Shown here piece by piece: positions 45,787 through 56,828 of a stretch of DNA of 64,000 nucleotides. Position 1 is the stretch's first letter, and each line of letters begins with the position of its first letter. A program made the position numbers and the translations under genes. The stretch is from Naematelia aurantialba (taxonomy: Eukaryota; Basidiomycota; Tremellomycetes; Tremellales; Naemateliaceae). Location: assembly GCA_021527695.1 (NCBI GenBank), contig JAKFAO010000005.1:558001-622000 (forward strand), written 5' to 3'. The notes below the pieces were generated by a model. That model did no database searches. It was not told the origin of the DNA and saw nothing but the letters and a program-made list of their open reading frames with translations.

Positions 45787-48269
45787 TCAGATCTTGCCCC
45801 AACCTTCCGCCCAACTCCCTCGTCGTTCCGACCAATGAGCACTGGACGCCTTTACGACTTCCGGCTCTCCCGGCTCTCCCCGCCCTTGCCCCTGTCCTAG
45901 CCCCGCGACAAACTCGGCGCTCGACTTGGCCCACGGTCCCAGCGGTGTCTTGCTCAGCACGGCCAGGCTGCCTCGGCGCGGGAAGGCTTCCACCCATGCC
46001 TCGCGCGCCATCCCTGCTCCCAGACTCCCGCCGCCTCCTAGCGCGCTCAGGCTCGCGGTTTGCCCGTATCCTTCTGGTGAACCGTTCCGAAGGCCAAACT
46101 CGACCAATCGTGCACGCGACGCGATCTGTTCAACGACTACCACCGTCGCGTCGGCCGTGCTCTGCGGGAACGATACGGGCGAATCTTCTAGGTGGACCTG
46201 GGTGGATCTACGTCGCGCCGAGCTGTCCGACGCGGGACTAGTGTTGAGCTCGACCGGCAAAGACTCGACAACGTTCACGGCCGCCCACGAGCCTAGACCT
46301 TGGCGTGATCTTGCCCGCGCAGCTCGGACAGTCTGACTACCGCGTCTACTCTCGCTCTCCGATGATCCGCGCCTGTCGGATCCGCGCCTATCGGATCCTC
46401 CGCTCAATGAACCACGACCAGACGGCGGACTAGGCGTATCGCGAACGGTGATTTGCAAGCCCAGGCCTGTTGCGCGACCGGGCGACGATTTGTATCTCAT
46501 CAGTCCTGGACGGGTAGGACTAGTGCTCATGGTGATTCGAGAGTCTGTGGGATCGACCCCAAACGGCAGAGCCGCAGCGAGAGACAAGCTGCCAGCTGAC
46601 CTGGTGGACTGCCCCGACACCTGGAATGTTGGTTGAGGATTGGAGTCGCCGACAAAGTGAACCGAAGACCGCGTCGACAGTTGTCCAGGCGCGCTCGGCC
46701 GTCGAGGAGGGTCAAGAAGCCTGCCAGGAGAGGGCCGCGGAGTGACTGACGGCGTCTCGGACATGCGCCGAGTGTCATTGTACGTGGGACTATAGTGATA
46801 GCCTGGAATCGTGGCGGTAGGTGGATGGGCAGTCGAGTAGTGGAGCCCTTCTCGGCCCATGCCACTCGCGTTGGCAGTGGAGGCAAAAGGGTTGCTGAAG
46901 GTTGTGAAGGGGAACCGAGATGGCGGCGTACTCCCCGCAACTGAGCGGAGGGATGAGCTCGAGGTGGAAGCGGTGATGTCGTCACTCAGCCCCGGCGTCT
47001 CGTATTCCGCACTGGATGTGTGTAAGCGTTTGAATCCCAATTCAGATGTTTAGGAGGGAACGTCTCCAACTCACGCGTCTTCAGGCAGCTCTCCTTCGCG
47101 CGACAACCAAGCCCAATCGCCGCCGCGCATTATTCCCAACTCCCCATCTTTGAGCTTCAGTGCCTCGAGCTCTCGAAGCGTCATGATCGGTAACGAGTTT
47201 GACCGCATCATCGGAACGGCGTGTATTGCTGCTGGTGCTCCTGCTTCGGCGTCGTCTGGTGGATGCCCCTGACTCGACGGCTCGCGACTCGAGCTCGCAG
47301 AGGAATTAGACTCGGACGGAATGGTGGCCATGGGTGCAGACCCGAGGGGGGACGCCTGCGTGCCCGATGACATGAGCGACTGATGCCGTGGGCGGAGAAA
47401 GCGCGAGGCGAGGGGGGGAAGCACCGACGTCGGTGAGAGACCCATGGCGGTGCTCTTGCCGCCAGGGTCGCCACGAGCGGCACCGAACGAACTGCCGGTG
47501 CGCGGTGGAGCCGATTGTGGTAGAGTGACCCCGCTGCCCATGCTCGACGAGCCCCGAGACATGCCCATGTCTGCTCCTCCTGCCGTGGGGAGCTGCCTGC
47601 CCTCACCAAATGGAGTGAGCAGGAGCATCTGGTGCGAGCTGAGCCTGCGGCTCGGAGGTTGGATCTCGTGCAGCAGCCGGGACGAGCGGCGTGAGTGGTC
47701 TGTGAATGATACACGCTGCGGTGCAGGTACGCCTTTCGGCGAGCCCGCTGGGGACATGGTGGTGCGCGTCGATGAGGGAAATGAGTAGCCCTTGAGCTGG
47801 TCCGGTGGAGGGTGTAACGGGGATATGGGTCTGGAGCTGAGCCGATTCTCCAGATCAGTGGGAGACGACAAGGGTGAGCGGTTCGCGGTGGCGAGCGGGC
47901 TTGTCCTACAAATAACACGGAAACCGTCTAGTTAGCACATGCTTCTTGAGGAGTATATGGTCCAAGCAACGGGTGGTGGGGGTCTGCACGTGGGGGGTTG
48001 GAGATATAATGCTGCAGTCGAGGCCAGAAAAAAGTGCTGTTATTAAGGTGTAACTGTTACCGGAACCTTGACAAGATTCACCGTGTCTGCCGGAGTGTTG
48101 GGAGAGGAGGGGACAGGGGGGCGTGATAGCAAGGGACCGAGCCAGAAGCTTGGACAATAGGGGAAGAGCGGGGGGAATAGGGCGGGACCCACGAGCTTGG
48201 CGGCTGATACACTGACCTGTTTTGCCGGACCGCACCCCCGCCGCCTCCTCTGCTGTCGCCCTTGCTCAT
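45787..48269 (-). CDS. Large disordered Ser/Pro-rich protein, function unknown
   Basis: I do not recognise a characterised family. The likely start is MSKGDSRGGGGGAVRQN at 48269, spliced over a roughly 300-nt intron to RTSPLATANRSPLSSPTDLE; if that intron is wrong the protein begins near 47871. The bulk is low-complexity Ser, Pro and Gly. One conserved-looking block stands out: NSLPIMTLRELEALKLKDGE followed by LGIMRGGDWAWLSREGELPE, which an intron near 47015-47072 joins to AAEYETPGLSDD. Further on are Arg-Gly/Arg-Ser repeats (GSDRRGSDRRGS), a hydrophobic patch (TVVVVEQIASRARLVEFGLR) and the end RRGSWAEGWGKI at 45787. The many RRGS motifs look like potential kinase sites. A regulatory role is a guess. 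Confidence 0.7.
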
Positions 48270-49362
48270 GAACAATTGCTGCCGGCTCTCCGGATCCTGT
48301 TGAACTTTGGAAGCTGTTCGCGGGGGGCGGCGCTAGAGCGCCAGGTCAAAAGATTCCAGGTGAGAGGACCATTCGATTGGGTTTGCAATTTCCTTGCTTC
48401 CCGTGCCTTGAAGCTTGTTCTTCCTGGCTCCCTGCTTGGTCCCTGTGGCTCGTCCGCGATAGTCTGCCCCCAGTGTCTGTTCCGTGGTTTGCTAGCTGTG
48501 CAGTAGCGTAGTCACTGTCGAATCGATTGGACCTTTTGAGGGCCAGGGGGTTTGAAGACGTCAAGAGTGGGATGCAATCGAAAAGAATGGAGAGTTGGGA
48601 GAGGTGAAGAGTGCCTGATGGCGAGAGGGTGGTGGCGTTGGATCCAGGAAGTCGAAAGGGTTTTTTTTGTATGTGCTCTACGGGAGAAAATACCAATGCC
48701 GGGGTTGAAATGGGACAAAGGGTTCGTTCTCCATCCATTCTCGTGGTGTCGCTTCCTGATCCTCTCCAGCGTTCCCCATCTGCCGCAGCCTCTGCCCCCC
48801 CCCTTGGCTCTTACCTTTGTCCTCGCTCGCCACTCGGAGAAGGACAAAGATCCTTGGCTAAAGTAGGAAAGCCTGAAACCTTATTTGCATCTAAATTACA
48901 GGAATGCATCTCATAATTTTTCCGATTGGCACCACTACCAAGCGAGTCCAGACTTTTCCGTCCCGTGTGTCAGAGAGACGCGTGTGTTCCAGAGAAACGC
49001 GCAAAAGTGGAAAGAAACACTTGGGATCCATTGACGACGTGGTGAGGTTAGGCGATCCTCTCTTCTTCTCTGTACTGGATTTTCGGACACCTGAAACGGT
49101 CGCGTGACGACCTGGGGAGGAAACAGACTCTCCCTCGGATCCACTACCATATCCCGGGACACACTTCCTCCGTCCTGTCTCGATCCGAAACAAACGGCGG
49201 TCACTCGGGTACGGGATCAGTCCAGGCCGAAGACCGTTCCTCCACAACGTGACATGCACAAATACCATGATCAAGTCATATAAAGCAAACAATCGTAAGT
49301 TCAGAACCCCTGTCCCGATCTCCTGGATCAAGTCGATGCGTACTGCTTCCCTGTTCACACGT
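48270..49362. other. Intergenic region upstream of the disordered-protein gene
   Basis: About 1.1 kb between two minus-strand genes. It includes runs of T and C (for example near 48658-48668 and 48796-48804). Open frames on both strands here lack family features. It probably carries a long promoter and leader. Confidence 0.5.
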
Positions 49363-51212
49363 TTAGCTGCGCAGACTCGCTGGTGACGCCCACTCACGGA
49401 GAAGCTTAGCGATGGTCTCCAGCTGAATATTGGACGTTCCCTCGTAAATCGCGCCTGAAGCCGATCAGATCATGAACTGTTCGGGCTGTTCGTTCTACGA
49501 CTCACCAATCTTAGAATCCCTCCAGAGCTTCTCGACCGGGAGATCACGGGTGAAGCCGACACCGCCACACCATTCGATAGCCTGCCCTGCGGCTTCCTGA
49601 GCCACATTACTGGCATAGTACCTGCCAACTGCTTAAGCCACTGGACCAGCGCTTGGCGCCCGAGCGTGACGTACTTTGCCATGGCAGCTTCTTGAGTGAA
49701 CGGGCGACCTTCCTCCTTAAGTCGGGCAGCGTTGTAAGTGAGTAACCGAGCCGCCTCGATTTTCGTCGCTATTTCTTCAAGAGTCATCAGCTCGAAACAA
49801 GGAGCGGATACGTCAATTGTCTCACCAGCGAACTGGTGACCCATGGCTTGATTATCGCCTGAAACTGGTCAGACAGTATCGCTCACAGCAACTCCCGGGC
49901 GACGTACCGATGAACTTGCCAAACTGCTTCCTCTGGTAGGCGTAGGTCACAGCGTGGTCAAATGCGCCTTGAGCAAGTCCGATCATCTGCGCAGCGATGC
50001 CAATTCTCCCCTCATTTAGGATCTCGATCGCATACTTTTCTCAATGAGCCAAGGATAACACGGTATTTACCCGGACCCACCTTGTAACCTTTTCCAATCT
50101 CTCCGATGATGTTCTCCTTTGGCAGCCGAACATCGTCAAAGGACAATACGCACGTCGACGACGATCTGATTCCAAGCTGCGATTGCATGAGCTCCGATCA
50201 CTTGGAGGGGACGATCGCTGGCGTTGGCAAGCTCGACAGACCTTCTTTTCCCGCTTGGCGATCTCGACCCCATCGGCTTTATCCATCCCGAAACACGTGA
50301 TACCCTTGTAACCCTTACTCGGGTCTACATTGGCGAAGACGAGGAAGGTGTCGGCTTCTGCCGAGTTGCTGATCCACCTGTGTTCGGTTGATTCAGCCTC
50401 ATGGCCCGGAACTTGATGGCAGAGCGTCCACTCACGCCTTGCTGCCATTGAGAATGTAGTGGTCTCCGTCCTTTTTGGCTGTGGTTTGCAAGGCAAACGC
50501 ATCACTCCCCGCTGCCGGCTCAGAAAGGCAGAACGATCCTACCTATCCTGAGATCAGACCTGACTTGGAGCTGTCCGGAGATGCAGACCTTTTCCGTAGC
50601 AAGTCCCGGCAACCATCGTTCTTTCACGTGATCATTGCCGTACAGCCTCAAGACACTGTTGACGAGGGTGTTATGAACGTCGGCGAGGACTGCCACACTT
50701 GGGTCGACCCGAGCCAGCTCTTCCACACTGTAGATATCGTCAATATGCCATTGATCAAAAGCGTGCGGCACAATTGGGGGCAGGAACATACGCGATAATG
50801 GCTCCAGTGAAGGACATCTCACTGCCACCAAGTTCAGCTGGAGTCTCGATTCCCATCAACTATTAGAAAACGGCTTCAGCGCCTGGAAATGTAGCCAAGC
50901 AGAAAACATACTCCATTTTCGAACAGACCCTTGACGATAGCCTTTGAACCTATCAGCTCATGTTCCGCCAGCTGCCTCCACAGTCAGACTCACCGGGTCC
51001 ATCTCCTCTTTCTCGTCCATCTCCCTGACCCTTGGAGCAATCACATCGTTTGCAAAGCGCCGCACTGTTTCACGCAGCATCTGCTCTTCCTCGGTCCAGT
51101 TCCAGAGCGAGAGCGGTGTGTCGATCGGTTCACGGGCGATCTCTTGCACGCCGCGGCGGAGGGGAGTGGCGGAGAAGTGCCGCACAGTAGTTCGCAGAGC
51201 AGTTCGAAGCAT
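49363..51212 (-). CDS. Mitochondrial short/branched-chain acyl-CoA dehydrogenase
   Basis: FAD enzyme introducing a trans-2 double bond into short or 2-methyl-branched acyl-CoA in mitochondrial beta-oxidation or branched-chain amino acid breakdown. The leader is [20 protein letters not shown]. The core begins [20 protein letters not shown], then GLMGIETP, the FAD signature [84 protein letters not shown], then EAAMAKY and [20 protein letters not shown]. The last exon contains [19 protein letters not shown], where the Glu of YEGTSNIQ is the usual catalytic base, and ends ASLRS at 49363. Best match by pattern is ACADSB; a short-chain-specific enzyme cannot be excluded. Divergent from acetate kinase. 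Confidence 0.92.
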
Positions 51213-51455
51213 TGTAGATGTGGTGCTGGGGTCTAGTTGAGTGGCAGCAGGGCAAGGGATCACGGTTCGTATGGAAGACGAGACAAAACAGGACGATGCT
51301 ACAGCCGGCAAACACGTCGGGTGTGTAGCCGGGCGGGAAGCTTGGTCTCCCACGGTGTGACTCGGCATTTCTTGAAGTCAGGGTCGCCCCGCACCATGTT
51401 CACAGAAGACCCTCTAGTCGCTCACGATGCTTTAAACGTGATACGATAGAGCAGC
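51213..51455. promoter_or_regulatory. Compact divergent promoter, acyl-CoA dehydrogenase / acetate kinase
   Basis: Only 243 bp separate the two start codons, so regulatory DNA must be shared. It lacks long repeats or an obvious TATA element. Confidence 0.6.
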
Positions 51456-53162
51456 ATGTACCTACTCGCCGTCAACTGTGGCTCATCATCCATCAAGGGC
51501 AAGCTATTTGCTCTGCCCTCCTCCATCTCGGCCCCACTCGAGCAGCGCGCGAGCCTCAGTGTGACTGGGATCGGGTCGCATGGCGATAAAGTCAACTTCA
51601 AGGTGAACTGGGAGCAAGGCCACGGCAAGGCTGTCGACGAGGATGGCGACGATGGCGCAAGCGTCGATTGTGAGTGCTTGAGGCTTACTTGTTTACATGC
51701 GCCCAAGCTGAAGCAGCATCACAGATGAGGAGCTGTTTCCACAGGTGCTTGACAAGCTCACTGCGTCCAGCGACATAGAGAAAGACGATATTCAATACGT
51801 CTCACATAGAGTGTATGTATGTTTCTCTAGCAATGCATGTGCGAGTATGCTGACTAGTGCCCGTCTCTTTTCAGCGTGCATGGAGCGACGCACAAGTCGG
51901 GTATCCGCATCACCAAGGATCATACCGAAGGTCTACAGGAGATGGACAAGCTCTCCACCTTTGCTCCCCTTCACGTACGTCCTTCCGTGCGGGCTTGATG
52001 CCAGTCTTCGCTGATAGGATGGTCTCTTCCAGAATCATCATGCTGTGCTTGCTGTCAGGGCATGTCTTAATGCGCTTCCAGATCACACCTCACTACTGCT
52101 GTTCGACACTCTCTTCCATGTACGTCCCTCTCGATCGTTTGGAGGAAGGCTGACAGGTCAAGCAAACGATTCCGCCAGAGACGTACACTTATGCCCTCCC
52201 ACCACCGGACCAAGAGATCGTCATGCCTCTGCGCAAGTACGGCTTCCACGGATTGTCGTATGCCTCCATCGTGCACTCGCTCGCAGAACACCTCCAGAAG
52301 CGGCCGGAGGATGTCAACGTTGTCGTGGCGCATCTGGGCAGCGGAGCTTCGAGCTGTTGCATCCGAGGTGGCAAGTCCATTGATACAAGTGAGTTCAGAC
52401 TAAACTCGCGACTCCCTATACGGCGGCAGTCATGCGGAAACGAAGAAGGCGAAGAGGTGCCTGAATACCCCACATGGCCGACCCAAGGCTGCAAATGGTG
52501 AAAGCGTTAACTGACAAGCTAGGTATGGGATTGACCCCACTCGAAGGTCTTATCGGCGGTACACGATCGGGCACAGTCGATCCGACAGCAATCTTCCACC
52601 ACACCAAGGACCCAGGCGCCGACGCCGGGATAGAAGGGTTGGAAGTGTCCCAGGCCGAGGCTGTCCTGAACAAGTATGCCTACTCCTTTGCGTTCTTCGT
52701 CGCACGCTCCGTTGCTGATGTATGTTGTGGCGCAGGAAGTCCGGGCTCCTCGCTCTGGCCGGCACCACCAACATGGGTACCATACTAAAGCGCATCGCCG
52801 ATCCGTTGTCGTGCTCTTCAGCAGAGCATTATGCCGCTGTGCTGGCGTATGGGGTCTTTCTTGACCGACTGATGGGCTACGTCTCGCAGTACATGTTCAA
52901 GCTGCTCGCGTCGGTGCCAAAGGGAGATATTGATGGGATTGTCTTTTCAGGTGGGATCGGCGAGAAGGCCGTGCAGCTTCGTAAGGATGTCTTGGAGAAG
53001 TTTGGTTGGCTCGGCGCGGAGATCGACGAGCAAAGGAACCAGAGTGCCAAAGGCGAGGTGAGGGAGATCACCAAGGATGGAAGTGCGGTCAGGGGCTGGG
53101 TGGTCGAGACCGACGAGGAGGGATGGTGTGCGCACATGACGAGGGAGGAGTTTGGGTTCTAG
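51456..53162 (+). CDS. ACK1: Acetate kinase
   Basis: Interconverts acetate plus ATP with acetyl phosphate; in basidiomycetes it is known to work with phosphoketolase (Xfp), a partner not found here. Start [18 protein letters not shown] holds the N-x-GSSS-x-K phosphate loop. Exons carry [19 protein letters not shown] joined to [12 protein letters not shown], the catalytic-Asp motif LLFDTLFH joined to [62 protein letters not shown] and near the end [20 protein letters not shown]. The stop is at 53160-53162. Six or so short introns. All signature regions of the ASKHA acetate kinase fold are present, so it is probably active. Confidence 0.95.
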
Positions 53163-53443
53163 GCGACGGCGGGAGGAGTATAGAAGATCGTAAAATGAAT
53201 ACACTGAGGAGTGTGAATATATGTTACGTTTATAGACTATCACCTGCTCGTATATGGGGGATTGAGAAATAATACAGCTACATATAGCAGCGATCGCTTG
53301 GTAGCGGGTGCCTCTGACTGGCTAGCAGCGGGATGATGCAATACATAGAGGAAGACGAAACTCGTGATAAGATTACAAAATGCAACTTGTCTAGAAACGC
53401 GGAAACGGTGCACAGCTCTACCCAAGCGGGTCGTTACGAGCAA
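53163..53443. other. Convergent intergenic region
   Basis: 281 bp between the ends of ACK1 and the cysteine-rich gene. AT-rich near 53200-53280, as expected for 3' ends. Nothing else is seen. Confidence 0.55.
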
Positions 53444-54141
53444 TCAGGCTGCAGCAGCGCGGGATCGCTCGATGCCCTCGGCAGCGGTCACTTCGGCCTT
53501 GCGGCATGACTGGAAGTTGCCGTTGCAGGCTTTGCAAGTCTGGACGTTGCTGGTAGCTGTCAGCATGCTGTGATCCAGGGCTCTTTGAGAAAACCAGGTC
53601 CTGTTTGTGATGCTGGGAAAGAAGGCCCTGTTGGTGTGCTGGTCACGATCGGCGAGGAAGAAAGAAGGATGGGCAAAGCAGACAAGAGGAAGGAAGATGC
53701 CAAGCGCATCGGGAGACATCTATGTGACGTGGAGCGACCCCATGACCAGGACGATGGGGTAAAAAGACGAAGTGGTACAAATAGGCAAGCCCCAAGCATG
53801 ACGGGGTCTGCCGTCACTCACCCTGTGCATTCCATGGCAACACACCCACTACCCTTGCAAACGGCGCAGTCGCCGGGGTTGGCAGAACAGCCAGTGACCT
53901 CGGTCTTGGCGCAGTCTACCTGCGTTGACTAGCGGGGAGTCAGTATGGGATTCTGCGATACAAGGCTCGATGGGAACAAGGCAGATCGGGTAGATTGAGG
54001 ATCGGCATAGTGAGGAAGAGGAGGGGCATAGTGAGGAAGAGGAGGGGCATAGTGAGGAAGAGGGGGAGGGGCGACGAGCGAGCCACTTACTCCGCAGAAA
54101 CCGCAGTTGGAGGGATCGCCTGAGCAGCCAGTGGAAACCAT
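53444..54141 (-). CDS. 87-residue cysteine-rich protein, metallothionein-like
   Basis: Small protein with about 14 Cys residues and no signal peptide. Three exons: 54091-54141 (MVSTGCSGDPSNCGFCG), 53822-53928 (DCAKTEVTGCSANPGDCAVC and KGSGCVAMECTG) and 53444-53549 (NVQTCKACNGNFQSC, then a Glu/Arg tail). The lengths sum to 264 nt, exactly 88 codons with the stop. The same motif recurs three times: C-S/T-x-N/D, a short spacer, then C-x2-C. This suggests internal duplication and metal or thiol chemistry. It does not match the CXC-rich pattern of cryptococcal CMT metallothioneins. Both introns (162 and 272 nt) are far longer than the local norm, and the first holds a tandem repeat. A TATA box lies about 110 bp upstream. 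Function is unknown. Confidence 0.78.
54004..54066. repeat. Three-unit 21-bp repeat in intron 1 of the Cys-rich gene
   Basis: The unit GGCATAGTGAGGAAGAGGAG (plus one G) occurs at 54004, 54025 and 54046, the third copy slightly diverged. It lies wholly in the intron 53929-54090; on the coding strand it is a C/T-rich tract. Confidence 0.93.
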
Positions 54142-54794
54142 GTTTGTTGGTGAGGAGGTGGTGGTGTGTGGTAGATGAGATGGGATGCAGGAGATGCAGT
54201 GACGTTGAAAAGTGTGTATGGACGAGGATCGGACCAGATCGGTGGGTCCTATATAGCTCGACGCGTGAATGGAAGGGATGTTTTCAACCAATGAAAACAA
54301 AGAACTGGGTCAGCCTCTGCAGCCAATCACATTCGCGCGAATTGTCATCTTCCTTCTGGTGTGAAGGGACTCTTAGGCGCACAACCACCCCTTGCGAGCC
54401 TGTCGGCCAAGCAACGCCATCTTACTAAAAAGATCCCAGCGCCCGGTGGCGGCGGCGGATTTTTCGGCTCAACACGTTATGCCCGGCTAGGTCATCACCA
54501 AGAGCGCGTCTCCCATGGCTGACTCTTTGTTCTGGTAAGCATGTGGTAGTGCATCAGTCATGCAGCAGCCACCTCGCCGTAAGCAGAGCTGTCTGCGTCA
54601 TCCACCAATGAGCGTGGGTTTGTCATCATAACCAGAATGAATCATAAGCTTCCTGATCTAGAGCTACAAAACACCGGCTACAAAACGCCCACACCGGCTG
54701 CTTTATAGCAAACAGTCCACAAGGCCAGCAGCAGAATTCGTTACACTACCAAAACACACCTTGAGACTGATTCACGAGACACACCACGACCAGA
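54142..54794. other. Divergent promoter, Cys-rich gene / old yellow enzyme
   Basis: 653 bp between divergent starts. Contains a TATATA element for the minus-strand gene (54250-54255), a CCAAT box at 54290-54294, a GC-rich block (54438-54462), and tandem ACACCGGCT-type duplications near 54673-54700. No coding region is supported. Confidence 0.6.
54250..54255 (-). promoter_or_regulatory. TATA box of the Cys-rich gene
   Basis: TATATA about 110 bp upstream of the ATG at 54141, correctly spaced for a TATA-driven, inducible promoter. Confidence 0.6.
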
Positions 54795-56265
54795 ATGCCT
54801 TTGCCTCTCAAATTTCCGGCGCTCGCCAAGTCCGTGCAGCTCGGGGCGATCCGTACAAACAGCGCAGTGCTCATGGCGTCATTGACCCGGAATCGGTCTG
54901 TCCGTAAGTCGGGCTTGCCTCGGAGCTGCCCCGCATCTGCTTGTTTTGGCTCGAGCTGCCTCGCCCTTGCATAGTCCGACGCCTGACCTAGCGCAGCCGA
55001 CACTCTGCCCAACGACGACAATGTCCTCTACTACCAACAACGAGCGAAAAACGGCGGCGCCGGCCTGATCTTCACCGAAGGCACACTCATCTCACCACAA
55101 GGGACCGAGTGGCCAAACGCGCCTGGAATATGGGACGAGGACCACGCCGCCGCATGGAAACGAGTGGTGGATGCTGTCCATGCGGAAGGGACGCCGATCG
55201 TGGTCCAGCTCTGGCATTTGGGCAGAGTGAGCCACCCCGACATGCCTCTACAGAGCAAGTGGGGCGAACCTGTCTGGGGACCAAGCGCGGTCAGCGCCAG
55301 AGGCGGCAAGGTGAGTCGAGCAGCCGAAACGAGATCGATTTTGACGGAGGTGCAGTTTAGGCAGCTCCCGGGCGAGCCAGGGTATAGAACACCGACCGAG
55401 CTGCCTGATCCCAAGCTCGTCCTCGATCAGTACACCAATGCGGCCAAGATGGCCAAGCTGGCAGGCTTTGACGGCGTCGAATTGCACTCGGCCAACGGGT
55501 ACCTGGTAGACCAGTTTCTCTCCGATGTCTCGAACCAGCGTACCGACAACTACGGCGGGAGCGTGGCGAACCGCGCGCGCTTCGGGCTGGAAGCCGTGCA
55601 GAGACTGATCGATGTCTTTGGTGCTGACCGCGTCGGGTGAGTCCCAGTGTTCCGTGCAGTCCCGCTTACCAACACCCCTGTCTCTCTCGTTCTCCTGCTC
55701 CAGGGAGAGACCAGACCATTGAGCGATCGACTGACTCGATGCAGGGTGAAGCTGTCGCCATGCGGAGGCTACAATGACATCTCCTACACCTCGCCCGAGT
55801 CTGAGCTCGACACATTCTCGTATTACATCTCGAAACTCGACGCCCTCGGCCTCGCCTGGCTCCAGGTAATGCAGTACAACGCCTACGGTGATCCCAAACA
55901 CGGCGGCGTCCCGCAAGGATACGACCACGACGTCGTAGCTACTTATATGCCCCTGGTGAAACGCTCCAATTTCATCGTAAACTGCGGCTACACGCCTGAA
56001 CGCGCAGAGAACGAGCTCGAAGAGCGCGGCGTAAAGGCCGTCTCGTTTGGACAAGCGTTCATTGCCAACCCTGACTATTTGAGGAGGATCGAGGAGGGCT
56101 TGCCGACAAACACGATCCAGGACTTTTCCGTGAGTCCATGGCACGGGAGAAACCCAGAGCGGTAGAACGCTGACTGGGGCTGTACAGACGCTGTATCAAT
56201 TTGAAAACGGGCACGTAGGACGTGGATATCACGACTATCCGTTCGCTAAAGATTCACCCGCCTAG
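54795..56265 (+). CDS. Old yellow enzyme-type NADH:flavin oxidoreductase
   Basis: FMN-dependent ene-reductase of the OYE family, reducing activated C=C bonds. Start MPLPLKFPALAKSVQLGAIR, with NSAVLMASLTRNRSV joined to PDTLPNDDNVLYYQQRAKNG. Motifs: AGLIFTEGTLISPQGTEWPN, VDAVHAEGTPIVVQLWHLGR (FMN-binding), GFDGVELHSANGYLVDQFLS with the substrate-binding H-x2-N pair, RTDNYGGSVANRARFGLEAV, KLSPCGGYND, FGQAFIANPDYLRRIEEGLP and STLYQFENGHVGRGYHDYPF at the carboxyl end. The stop is at 56263-56265. Length about 395 residues and motif order fit fungal OYEs; the physiological substrate is unknown. Confidence 0.94.
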
Positions 56266-56828
56266 GTGCTGGCCATAGGGTCCTCTGCCAAGTGTGAAAG
56301 GTGGCAGCTGAGGACAGCCGGTGGTCGAGCAGATTGAGCGATAGACGAATACAGCATACAGTGGTTATAGCGGGATGATAGTTGAAAGTGGCCAGCGACG
56401 CTCAGTCTTCATGTGCCTGATCGCGCTTCTTGAGTCAGCTCTCCATGCAGAAGCCTCTCGAAGCAATCCTTCAACAGTGCAGCGCCGTGCCCATGCTCCA
56501 TGCCGTTCCAATGCTCAAAGGTGAGCTGCCCGGTTGACATATGGATCACAACCGGGATAACGGCAATTGGCCGAAAAAAGCTGTCACTGAAAAAAAAAGG
56601 CAGCCGTTCAATTCTTGTTTGGTTCAAAGACCATTTCTCGCTCTGCTCTTCTGCGATTTTAACCGCGGTGTCGAGTGTGGAGAGGACTGTCGAGCCCTAA
56701 ACACCTGGACAGCTGCTCGCTGTGCAACCACCGATATCGGACGCCGGCTCTGCTTCTCCCACTGCGGCGATCAGAGCTCACCCCAGTGCCGTCCGTAGCC
56801 GAAAGGTGACAACGCAGCCTTGGACACC
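56266..56828. other. Intergenic region upstream of the acyl-CoA ligase
   Basis: About 560 bp between two plus-strand genes. It contains an A run at 56586-56597 and short AT-rich parts. No gene is supported. Confidence 0.55.

Noticed and set aside
45609..46241. Plus-strand open frame of 210 codons
   Set aside because: It lies antisense to the C-terminal exon of the Ser/Pro-rich gene, and its Pro/Arg/Leu composition is what such an exon gives in the opposite strand.
55248..56144. Minus-strand open frame of 298 codons
   Set aside because: Antisense to the old yellow enzyme, whose motifs and introns are well supported.
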